Positions 11,793-23,700 of a DNA stretch of 64,000 bases are shown here, one piece after another. The position numbers and the translations under genes were made by a program. The stretch's first letter is position 1, and every line of letters begins with the position of its first letter. The stretch spans positions 124,001 through 188,000 of the forward strand of contig JASANH010000830.1 in assembly GCA_030248295.1 (NCBI GenBank), given 5' to 3'. The stretch is from Mesodorylaimus sp. YZB2_4 (taxonomy: Eukaryota > Nematoda > Enoplea > Dorylaimida > Dorylaimidae). The notes beneath the pieces were generated by a model. It did no database searches. It worked only from the letters and a program-made list of their open reading frames with translations, and was not told the origin of the DNA.

Positions 11793-14700
11793 TTACCAAG
11801 CTCGGGTCTTGGCGCTTGGTGGAACACTGCTTCCATCAGATCTGAAACTGCCGTCTGTACTCGAAGCTTGTTCAGTAGCGTCAGGAATACATTCCGATTT
11901 TCTACCCAATAACCAAAAGCTGGCCATGTTGCCGACCTGCTGCGTGTGAATTATGAAATCGATGAGAATGACACCAGAATAGCGAGCATGAAGCCAACGG
12001 TTACCTCCAGCTTAACATCGCCTCTGGGTTTCATCTTATATTCTCCTTGACTAATTTTCGATAAGCTGTCATGTGTCGAAGCAGATATGTGAATGCAGCT
12101 AGCTGGAATGGAATCATGCCAGTTATACTCGGCACCGACAAAACTTACAAACGACTGCAAGCCAACTTCTTGTGGCGCGAAGAAGCCTTCTGCTGCTGTG
12201 TGTTACTCTAAATTTTACTTCCGGCTTCCTCATTTTCTGTACAAAAAAGAGAGGTTCGAAATAGATTTGACTCAGTGGTGAATGCTGAAAAAATCATATA
12301 ATGCACGCTGAAGTATACCATTATTTTGTAATTGACACACAAAATATCGCCGATATTGAGTTATATTTTTACAGTAGACTCTACAGCTCACAGAGAATAA
12401 ATGTTAATGTTCGTTTGAGTGTATGCGCCTGAATCATAATTGCATGTCTTTTGTGCCCATAACCCATATTTATGTAACTGTGCAAATAAGAATTTTTAAT
12501 AATGTTAATATTTATATGTCATAAATACTAAAACGATGCAAAAAAAATTACTAAGCAGGTCTGAGATAACGAATTTTTGAGAGAAAACTTAGGAGGGAAG
12601 TATGTCAAATTATTGTTGCAGTGCCTAGTTAATTACCTCATACTACATATATATACTAGGGAAACGCGGGTGGAAATTATTACAAATGGTTTCTAGTAGC
12701 CTATCGGGGAATAAAGTGAAGGAATGGGAACAAAGTATTCACAGTGTGATGGGTTACAGTACCGTTATGGAATTTCATTGCGGCAACATGCCATGTCATG
12801 TCATATTTTATCCATAGCCAAGCGCTATACAGCGCACTCGAGGGCTAAGGAACACATATTTGACAACCATTTTGTACCGAGGCCGCATTCAAACTTACGT
12901 TTGCTGTGTTGTAATAATAGATTCGCCACATTGACTGTATCCCCGAATAAACAGTACCTTGGTGTAGCTTTGCCAACCACTCCGGCCGCAACCGAGCCTT
13001 AAATATATTGAATATATATAAATACACTGTATATATATATATATATACAGTGGTGTATATATATATATGAAATATATACACTATGTGTATATATACATAC
13101 AGTATGTAAATATATATGCGAGAAAAATTTTAAAAAAAATTTTTACATATACAAATTGACTTTCTTATACATATTTTTATAGTAAATACATATATATACA
13201 ATATGTATGTATATACTGTGAAGTATATATATATATATATATATACGTATGCTCAACATCAAATGGAAGAAATAAAGCCGCTAACGTTATTACAAAAAAA
13301 GAGGAGCTTAAAGAGGAAACATATATATATATGCTGTGTATTTGTAGGCATTTACCGTATATACAGCTATGATGTCACTTACCAGTATGCATTGACATGC
13401 GGAGCTGAAAAATATGTTTTGGCAAATGTGGTATTAAATAATTGGACATAGTGAGCTGGAATTGCAATGCCAAATTTGCAGCAATTGTAGCGTGATTTTT
13501 AATGTTTTCGTGCTCATTTTTATTGATCGCCTTGACACCCAAGGGCACTGGTGCAAACTCTTTGTCCAGTTTTAGCCCAGTGGCCAGCATGTAAACGTCG
13601 TTGACAGTTTGGATCTAAGATGAGAAGAAAAGCATCAAAAAGGCGACCTATGCTTCTGCCTGGAACATATGCTGCACCTTGTACGCATCATAGTCTTCAA
13701 TAATTTCGTCCAATTCGTAATATATGTCGTTCAAGAGGCTGATTAGTTGAAACGGAGAACTTCTAGCAGTGATCGACTCGAAATCGGCGATATCAGAAAA
13801 TATGACTGTGACATTATCGTAGGATTCGGCTGGCACAATGTTGCCTGCTTTCAATCGATTGGCGATTGGTCTGGGTAAAAGCTTGAATAAAATAATATCT
13901 GCTTTTTTCGCTTCGTCAGCCAACTGATGCGTTCTTTCTTTAATCAAAGATTCTAAGCTGTTTGCGTATTTTTCAGCCATTTTTATCGCGTGATCCAGAA
14001 GACTGATCTGTCTGAAAGAGTAAGTGATTACGAGGTTACTGACAAGTATTAGCCGTTGATGCGAACCTGCATATTTTCATTTTCTCCAAAGCCAATTTGA
14101 TAGATCTGAAACTAGGACGCAAACTTGGATCGTCAGCCCAGCAGTCGACCATTAAATTGACTATTCTATTGTCCACTTCGAACTCTTTGCTGTTCGGTAT
14201 TTCGGGTCGAAAAGGAGGTTGGATAGATGTCCTGACGAGAAATAGAATTTCTAAAAACAGGATAAAGCTACTACTATAAGCTTTCGTGAGACTTTGGCTT
14301 GCAGGATCGATAAATCCTTACGAGGGCTGGTCACATGTATGCTCAGTCATATGTGATTATCACGTGATCGCATTTGATTGGTTAGTACGTACCTCAATTC
14401 ATCATCAGCCCGGCCCCACCCAGACGGGTTTTGCCCGGGTCTGCTTAGACAGTCAATGGGTCAGGTTCAGGCCGGTCCAGGTCAGAAAGTAAAACCTTCG
14501 AAGGCAACATAATTTCAACTGCAGTTTTTAATTTACCACTTTTATCAAAATGCGTGACAGTTTGCAATGAGCCGCTAAATTCTGGTCTCTTAAGAAAAAC
14601 AATGAAATGATTAATATTCGGTGTTTTTATTTTAGCTTTACTTCCCGAGCGTAAAACGACCTCACACGAGCAGGAAAGAGGAGGAAAAATTTTTTTGAAC

Positions 14701-17700
14701 AGAAAGGCGTAATCCCTAATCCCTAAATTTTTCCACAATTTTCAAAACTTTTGAGTGTTTGTTTATAATGATTAAAGCTGTTACAGCCTATTTATTCCAC
14801 TCACCTTCCGGAGCTTTTCCATGACTGGAGAACGCAATTTCTCTTGTAATGATCTCGCATAAAAGCAATGCGAAGCTATAAACGTCTCCAGACTGTGTCC
14901 CCGCCAAGGGTGGGAATTCATTTCTGAGCAATTCTGGTGCAGTATAAATGCGAGTAACTGCTTGATTGGTGTCATTATAAGTACGAAGATTGGTCAGACC
15001 GTAATCTGTGACCTTCAAAATCCATCTTTCACTGATTAGGCAATTTGTCGGTTTCAGATATCCGTGAGAAATAAATGGGGTATCATTGTGCAAGTAATCC
15101 ATGCCCTAAATAAAACATGGTTTAGTCCAGATAAGAAACAATCCATCTCGTCGATATTTTAAAAAGTAGATTTCCCGCCAAAGAAAAAGATTAAAGACCT
15201 TTTAGCGGGAAATCGCAGACGATAGATAACCAGAGTCATACATTTATCAGATCTTGCATAAAGGAATATTTAAAATACCAATCGAGTTTTATATTCGTGT
15301 TAAGAAGAACTTCCTTAAAAAAGGGAAATATAACATAACATAACTAGAAAAAGCAAAAATTACTTACTTGCAAACTGTTTTTAGAGCAATATTTCCAGAC
15401 TGAAATCGCAACTGCTTCGTCTGTGCATAAACCCAGAAACGAATTGAGATTTTCGCAATTAATTTCCAGCAACTACAAATAAAACAAAACATGCGCAAAG
15501 TAAAACACCTAAAAAATCTTTAAACTTGCGCTTACACATCTCATTTGAGATTGCAATTCTTTAGAATCATACGCGGCATGGACCCGATGCCTTTTTGTGT
15601 AGACCAGTTGACCTTTATGAAATACAATCCTATCGTCGTTTCTCGCCAGTGCACTTGACACGTTCGATATTTGCGAATTGACTGTCATTTTTGAGCCGTA
15701 TCCCCCCTGTGCAAGACAGGATTTTTGCAGTTTGTCAAACTTCAAAAAATAGTCTTACAGTATCAGTTATTTTCTCCAAGTCGAATGAGCAAAGTTTCCA
15801 TTTCAACGCGGCATTGTGCCTTTTTCTTGCCCGCTTTCTAGTAAGTAAGTCAATGTTTTAGGATGGCTCATAAGAAGACCGATGCCTACTTTGCGATTGC
15901 AAAACATCGAGCAAATATGCAGACCAAAAATATGCAAAGTACTGCAGCACATGTCACAATCCAGTTGATAACTGAAAACGGTTTTTTTAATCTGTGAGAC
16001 ACTGTTTTTGTTTAAACTGTAGAATGATACCAGGATTCTCAAGATGAAGACACGCTCCGCCAGGCGATCCACATTTAGGATACCATTTCGGTTTATACCC
16101 TGATCGTGTTTCCCAAAGCTTGCCTTCGCTGACGAGCAGGGAAATGGGCTACGATCGAGAAATTTTTTAAAGATTATTAGTAGAAGCTTTAACTAACCTG
16201 ATTTTCCTTAAAAGTTGAAACTGATAGAATCGTTCTCAAGTTTTCATACATATCGACAATTTTCACGGCAAATATCGGCTGCCTGATCGAATTTTCATCA
16301 ATTGATACATAGCCCGACATCCCTGAGAAAAGAAACACTGCGCGTAGAATTAGCGCCCTTTTGAGTTATCAAAGTCACAAAGACCAACAGATTTGGTCTA
16401 GGTAAATTTGACTGGATGGAGTACCTTGAAATATCATTTTTCCAGTCGCCATCGCCACAGCTCTCCCATCGAATTTGCTTCCACCATTTTCTAGTGTTTT
16501 GTTCAATGCCAGGGCATACAAGTAAACGGCGTCGTAAAGAAATGGGGAATACAGCGAGCCCTAAAATGCAGCAGTGTTTAGAGGCACTATGTGGTCCAGG
16601 GCCATGTTTTGCTGCATTTTTTTAATATTACACACTCACGCACTTACGGCTTCCTTGCACAATTTTCTACTTTTACTGTATTTCCTCGAAATTCTCTCCC
16701 TTATCGAAATCTTCCCCTTCTGGTTATTCTCCCCGTCCAGACCCCGATTGAACTCTATTCTCCCCCTCCCTCTGGAAATCCTACCACAGGGACGAACTCG
16801 AATTACCGCACAAAATCATCAAGTGTGGAAAATGTGCTAATTAACGGCAAGATTGCTAGTTTTGCGCAATATTTTTATTTCCCTTGACTTTTTCTTCCAA
16901 CAAAACTCTATATCGTGCATATTGATTGAATTCGGTTATGAGCAGCATGAATAGGGGGAAAAAAATAATTTAATCAGATTTAGTAGTACTTGTCGGGAAG
17001 CCTCATTAGATGTCTATCTTTCTGTAACTAATATCTATGTGAAGAATAGTTTCTTTCTGGCGCCTGGAGAATGTTTGAGTTTTCTTCTCCCCCCTCTAGA
17101 AATCCTTCCCTCCCTCTGGTTATTCTTCCCCGTAATAAACTTACTGTATTTGAAAAAATTCTGCCCTGGGAAGAATTTCGAGGAGATACGATATGAACAA
17201 GGCATGAAGTCTTAAGAGCCATCTTTTGGCATCACAGGTACTAGCCTTACTGTTTTCTGACTTAAGTTTCCCAATATGTGGGAAACTGAATGCAGGCTAC
17301 TTTGCCTACTGTAGGACAAACAAACCTCGACTCTGTATAGTCGACCAGAGTCGAGGCAAGTTTGTCTAGGTCTTTCATACGGTACATAGTAAGAGTTGTG
17401 AGCATAAAAGTCATGTCATGCTTTATCCATAGCCAAGCACTATACAGCTCACTCGGGGCCTAAGAAACACAGATCGACAGTCATTTTCTGTTCAGGCGGG
17501 AGTCGAACCCTCCCCTCTAAGTGCGCACCCAGCGTGAGAGGCAAAACCCTTAACCCACTAGGCTACGAACAGCCCTAGCTACATTATTTTTTTCAGTATC
17601 GACCAGTCCCTTGCGACATGTGCATCCTTAAAAACCCTTACTTCAATTTTTTTCACATCGTCGATTTTATACAAGAATGGCCAATCCTGCATTCTTGTCG

Positions 17701-20700
17701 CGACTTCTTTTCGAAACAGCCTCAACTCGTCCTTTTCGCCAGTTGACATTTCAACCTGAAACACACGCTCCATCACTTTAAAAAAAGTAAAACAGCAAGA
17801 ATAGCTACAGAAAAATCTTTGCAAGACATTGAGCGATTTTCAAAATATTTCTCTTACGAATAATAGAGATTGTAGAATACTTCTCCAAGTCCCAAGTTTA
17901 TTCTGACTCTGAGTGTTCCAATTCGACAAATAAATTTCGCTTTGTTCAATTAAATTTGGGATGATATAAACGAAATCGTTGCCTATAAGTCGTTTTTCTT
18001 CTGCATGCCGTAGAAATCGCTGATCATCTTCCCACTTGTCATTGCATAATACGACAACTAAAAATATATTCATTTTGTTTTCACATTTTTATTTTTTAAC
18101 TCTTACTTCTAGTTTTTGGATGAAATTCGCTAAGAAAATAATCGATTTCATAGTTGCTTGGCCTTTCGTTATTGTTTTCATGCGATAGAACAATCCGGAA
18201 TTCAGGTTTCGTTAGAATTGTTTTCAAACTTTGCATAATTGGTGCGCATTTAGTATTTGGGTCGTAATAACTGTAGAAGACGGCCACACGAGTCCAGTCG
18301 AAATAAGCCAGGAGGTATTTTATGGCTGAAGCAAACCTAAAAATAACAGTTGCTTTCCTTTTTAGTTTTTTTCCAAAAAATAATGTGAGTAGAAACATAA
18401 AAAGGCCTGCAATAATAACTAGAAATGCAAGGCCCAATGATGTTATCATCAAATATGCAGTGCTGCTCTGAAACGCTTCCAACCATTGTTAGATGCGTAA
18501 TAGTTCACAAGATTCGCGGAGGCGCAAAAAATTAAGCTTGCTATCTTTCTCACCACTGCAGCGAGAAAGCAAAAGAGTCTTTCTCGTCACTGCAGCAAAT
18601 CGGACATTCAAGAATTCCCTGGATTTGGCCGTATGTGCTAGACCTCATTCACCTCCTGAGAAGTGGGAAACCTGCAGCGTTCACATTTTAAAAGTTTAAA
18701 AAAGACCAGAAGCGAATTTATGTTATATATATTATAAGATCACAAGTCACGGGCGGTTCGGTTCTCGGTTCCGAAAGAGGTGGAACCGAAATTTCGGTTC
18801 AGCGCACCGAATCGATATTGTTTCTGATCCATGGCGCACCAAGCAGCTGATGTCGCGCAACCCTTTAGCAAGCAGCACACAGGCAGTGTAACAGCGGCTG
18901 CAGTGTTGCTAGGTGCAGGGCAATTAAGCTGTCAGGGCAGAGACATTTATGGAGCAATCTGAGATTTTTACGGCATTTTAGGGCATCCTTAGATTTTGGC
19001 ACTTTGTCTTGTTGTTAGCTCTCTCGACATTGCCGTTGGTCCAAAGGGTGTTTTCCATGATAAAAAGCTGGGTGGAGATCTCGACGAAGCATTCGAAGTT
19101 TTTGGCGCCTTTGAATACTAATATGGTATTCAAATGCGCCATCATGGCTTGCTTAGAATATTGTTAGGAGTCTGGGAAGCAGTTTTTTAAAGGGCCAATA
19201 TCAATGTCTCCTTTTTTCTATCATCGAAATGGCGACTCGAAAATCTCATTTGACTATTGGACAACGGTCATTGGTGGTCATCTCAAGAATCAAGGTCAAT
19301 CGTGTGGACAAATCGCCAAGGCTACGGGCTTCAATCGCTCCACCATCTTCTCGATCATCAAAAAGTCGATAATCTCCAAGACAGTCGAAGATTTGCCTGG
19401 ACGTGGTCGAAAATGCAAGACGACCTACAGAATCGATCGCAAAATAGTGAACAAAGTCAAAGGCGAATCACCGAATATCGGCGGTCCAAGTGGCCAGGGA
19501 AGTCGAACAATCCTTGAACATCACGATTTCACCCAAAATTATTTGCCGACGTCTGCATGATGCCGAATTCCGATCGGACACTGCTCGCAAAAACCATTTC
19601 TTTCCGACCGTCACATGAAAGCTCGTCTGCGTTTCGCCCTGGAACACAGGAACAAGCCTTTGGAGAATTAAAGAAAGATCTTGTGGTCAGACGAGTTAAA
19701 ATTCAATCTTGTGTGGTCCAACCAAAGTTTGGCGGAAGGCAGGTGAATCGTACAAGGTAAGCTGTACCCGTGGGACAGTCGAATTCGGTGGCGGTAATGT
19801 CATGGCCTGGGGATGCATGGCGTACTGTGGCAGTGGCCGATTGGAGTTGAGCGATGATCGAATAAACGCTGAGCACTATTGCCGCATTTTGGACAACAAT
19901 TTGTTACAGTCCGCTGATTAATTGCGCATGCCAAACGATTTCATCTTCCAGCAGGACAAGGACCCCAAGCATAGCCCGCAGAACCGACGATTGGTTCGAC
20001 GAATATGGTGTTCACTTGCTGGAATGGCCTGCACAGAGTCCAGACCTCAATCCTATCGAGCATTTGTGGTATCTTTTTGAAATCGAATTGGGCGATCGTC
20101 GATTCAAGACCAAAGATGAGTTAAAACCTGCACTGGCCCAAGCTGGGCAACGATCGAGCTGCCAAAAAATTCGCAATCTGGTAGATTCGATGCCTCGGTG
20201 ACTGGAAACAGTCATCAAAGCAAAAGGAGATCCAAGAAAGTACTGATCGATCGTCTGCGATCGTCTGTGCATAAAAGTGATGTACGAATATTTTTGTCCC
20301 TTGACTTTCTGGGGTGATGCTTGGAAAAACGATTGGTAAACCGCCTTGTTCGGCTTTGATCAAAAACGAATTGGTGCATCTTAATCAGCGAAAAAACTGC
20401 GTAAAACAAGCCGCCAATCAGTTTATAAACTTGAGCAGTAAATTAGCTAAGGCATCTAAAATGCTGCATCATTACGTTACGTGACCACCCCCTCCCCTTT
20501 CAAACCCAGGCCTGTAGTAGAGCAGTAGTCCCCAGGTGTGTGTTTCATACAACTGTCAGCACGATATACAGGAGGACACACAAAAGATTCTTATAACAAA
20601 GGAGATGAGCAATATGAGACCAAACGTGGTAGAAAAATTGTGGCCTTTCTTATGAGTTCTCTGCTTGAGCTTACTGCGTGTAACCAACTATGTTGGTAAA

Positions 20701-23700
20701 ATTTGGTGCGGCACGGTTGGTGATGAATATTTTTGATTTGGATCTCTTCCATGATGGGATGCTCCTTGCTCTTATTATTCCCTGCCAGCGTACGTATTAG
20801 GAACACTTAGGCACTCCAGTGTCATGTGTTCAGGTTGCTGATTACACGTTGTAGCTGCCAAGCCGGAGGTGATGGAACGTGGCCATGGCACTCAAAGCAC
20901 GCAACATCTTGCTCAAATGTCAAACGTTTAAAACGGTGGCCTAACTCAAGACGTAAAACGAAATGACGCCAATTCAAACAAGTTACGGAGGAAAAAGATT
21001 AACGATGGATGGCCTTTTATCATGTTGACCACCAGCACCTCATCTCCTTCATACTTGCTTGATTGTAAGATATTTGTGGATAATTATCGATACACGCCCG
21101 CGCTCATTTCGTTCTTCCGATGAGGCGGAGAATCAGAGTCTTGACGCTCTGCTTTCAGTTTGAGTTCTTGCCAGGTTGAAAAGCACTAGCTTTCATGGAC
21201 TCGCTGAAAATACTTTCGATTTTCGGGCTCCTTCTTCTAGCTATTCGATTGGCCGAACCTTCCGCCATCAGATTACCAGGTTACCAGCTGCGGAAGAAAG
21301 AAATGACTTCGAATGGTCGCGTTTTGTCTAAACATCTTTCCCTAGGACGATCATGGACTCGAAAGATCTGAAACACATACGAGTTCTACCGAAAGGCAGA
21401 CACGACAAAAATCAATCGATAACGATGGCATCGACGGCAATATCACCGACAACACAGAAATTTGAAAGAAAACTATCGAAGCAGGAAATTGGACGAATCC
21501 GTGGAAAAGATCGAGTTTATGTAAATTGTTTCTTCACTCCTATTCAATGCGTCTATGTCAGGGGCTAAATTTGGTGGACTTGTGGCGCCAGACATCGTGA
21601 ATCCTAGCTTGGGCCGGGGTCTCATTTCTAAACCCTTCTCTTTCTAAAGTTGGTTACACTTTAAGGGTGCAAATTCCATAACTTCTGTAGCTCGATCGCA
21701 GCCTGCGTGTTTCTAAACGACACAGGCTCCTATTTTTAATTTTTTTTGCTATTCAGAACAAACATTCTTTTTTTCCAGTGATTTCAAATCGTCTCATCGA
21801 CATTGCCAGCTCGGCAATCCTTACTCCAGCAATGATCGAGCTATTGTTAAAAGGACAAGACCCGGGGTCAAGGGATGATTTATGATAAGGGTCATGGAGA
21901 TTTTAAGAAGTCACAAATGGCACATGTCATTTCTGCGGTGTGAAAAAAACTACATTTGGAAAACAAAAACAAAATATTTGCATTTGTCGTTTTAGAGTCT
22001 TTTTGCTTTTTTTCGCGCATGCCTCGCAGGGCAGGCACACTTTTCTTGGCACGAACTATATTTTCTAAAGTATGAACTGTATAGCTATTATGAATCCTGC
22101 TCTTACACGCAGTCTTTTTAGAAAGCTCTGGAAATCTGTTTTTTTTTCTGTAGATGCATATTAGATCGAAAATATCACCTACACATTTGTTTTGGGCGCC
22201 AATTTGAAAAATTCTGGATCTGTCCAGAAAGTTCACTGCTTATGTCACAACCAGCTTCACCAATTTACCGTCCGCAAAAGCTTGTAATTTCCTAAACTTA
22301 TCTAGCTGGGCTGGGCCAGGTTAAAGCTTATTTTATACCAGGAAACGTTTCTTACTTGAGACCGCTTCCGGCCAATCGAACACGCGTTCTGTATTTCGCC
22401 GCATCTTTGTCCAGGACGTTGGGTGCCGCCCAGCTGAATATGGGACGATTATACAGTTGGGCAATTATTGCAGCCGAATCAGAAGCTGCAACGAATAAAA
22501 TGGGAGAAACATATCTAGTATAATGTAATATCCGCATAATATGCCGCCGATGTGCGACTGGGAGTGTATGTAACATGGCTTCCTTTATGAGCGATTACTC
22601 CGGTTTAGATTGTTAGAAGACCTTCGTTCGGAACCTAATTAATACTTACAGGGGAACACGGTCTGGTGGGGCTCGCCATTCATGGTGTGGAAGGGGAATG
22701 GATGGGACTGATATGATAAATGTTGGCATGCTGATCCAAAACGGGGTTGCTTTAAATGATTTTTGGCAATTCGTCTAACGCTTTGCCAAAAGCCAGCATT
22801 CCGCGTATTGCCTGGTCACTCAGGCAGCTTTCGTAATCACCAGCCTCCGCGAGTTCATTTCGGCCTTTGCCTGGCCTGGTATCCACATTGCAGCACTATG
22901 TAACTATATGTTGGCGGCAAAGGCCGAAATCAGGCATTCCGCGTAATGCCTGACTGCTTGGATTGTGAGACGTTTCCCCCCACCGTGCTTGGAGGGGAAA
23001 TCGGCTCACTGAGACATGCGACGTTTCCTCACTAAGACTATTCCCCCACCGTGTCGTTTCCCCCGCCATCAGTTTTGAGAAACTGCGGCTTTTCAAATTT
23101 CGAGCCATCGTATAGGAATAAGTACTCATGCATAAATCTTGATCGCTTATCCTGGAAGACATGAAATATGCCTCAAATACTCCACGATTTTGTTGAATCA
23201 TCATTCGACTGCCATGCTTTAGAAGCCATGTTGTGATAGCGGCCTAAAATGCTTTCTTCCCATTTGCTCCTTGGACCACTCTCGCCTGGTTAAAGGACAA
23301 AGAAGACGAGCCTGATGTATCGTAAATGAGAAAACTGCTGCCAAAATCTGCAGCTGTCATACTTGTGAATTCGCCCACGTCCCACTGCCTTAATTTATCT
23401 CTTCTGTTTTATTACGGACTCGCAGTGAGGTATAGTTCTAAATTTGGATTTGAAACATGCCTTCATTGGCACAGAAAACCTGGTCTGGTCTTACATACAC
23501 TCGAATTGGCAGCGTGTAAGCCATTTCTTCTGCAGTAAGTCAGGAGTTCAAAAAGATTGTAGCCTGAATACCTTGAACAACGTTGAGCTGCAGCAGCAAA
23601 CTTGTACTTTACTCTTGCCACACCCTACAAGCCAAGCCTACCGTGTTTCCACATCCTATCACACACGTTGTAATACGACTGGGTCCGTATTACTGGAGGG

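Noticed and set aside
13003..13340. CRISPR-like or regulatory array in the AT-rich repeats
   Set aside because: The units are simple TA/GTATAT slippage repeats without constant-length spacers.
15741..15759. A 19-bp intron between cyclase exons giving KFDKLQKSC
   Set aside because: A 52-bp intron ending at CTTGCACAG keeps the frame and matches the size of the other introns.
17490..17575. Functional tRNA-Glu gene on the minus strand
   Set aside because: The head has mispaired stems and extra bases in the anticodon and variable region and continues into a SINE body; it is a derived head.
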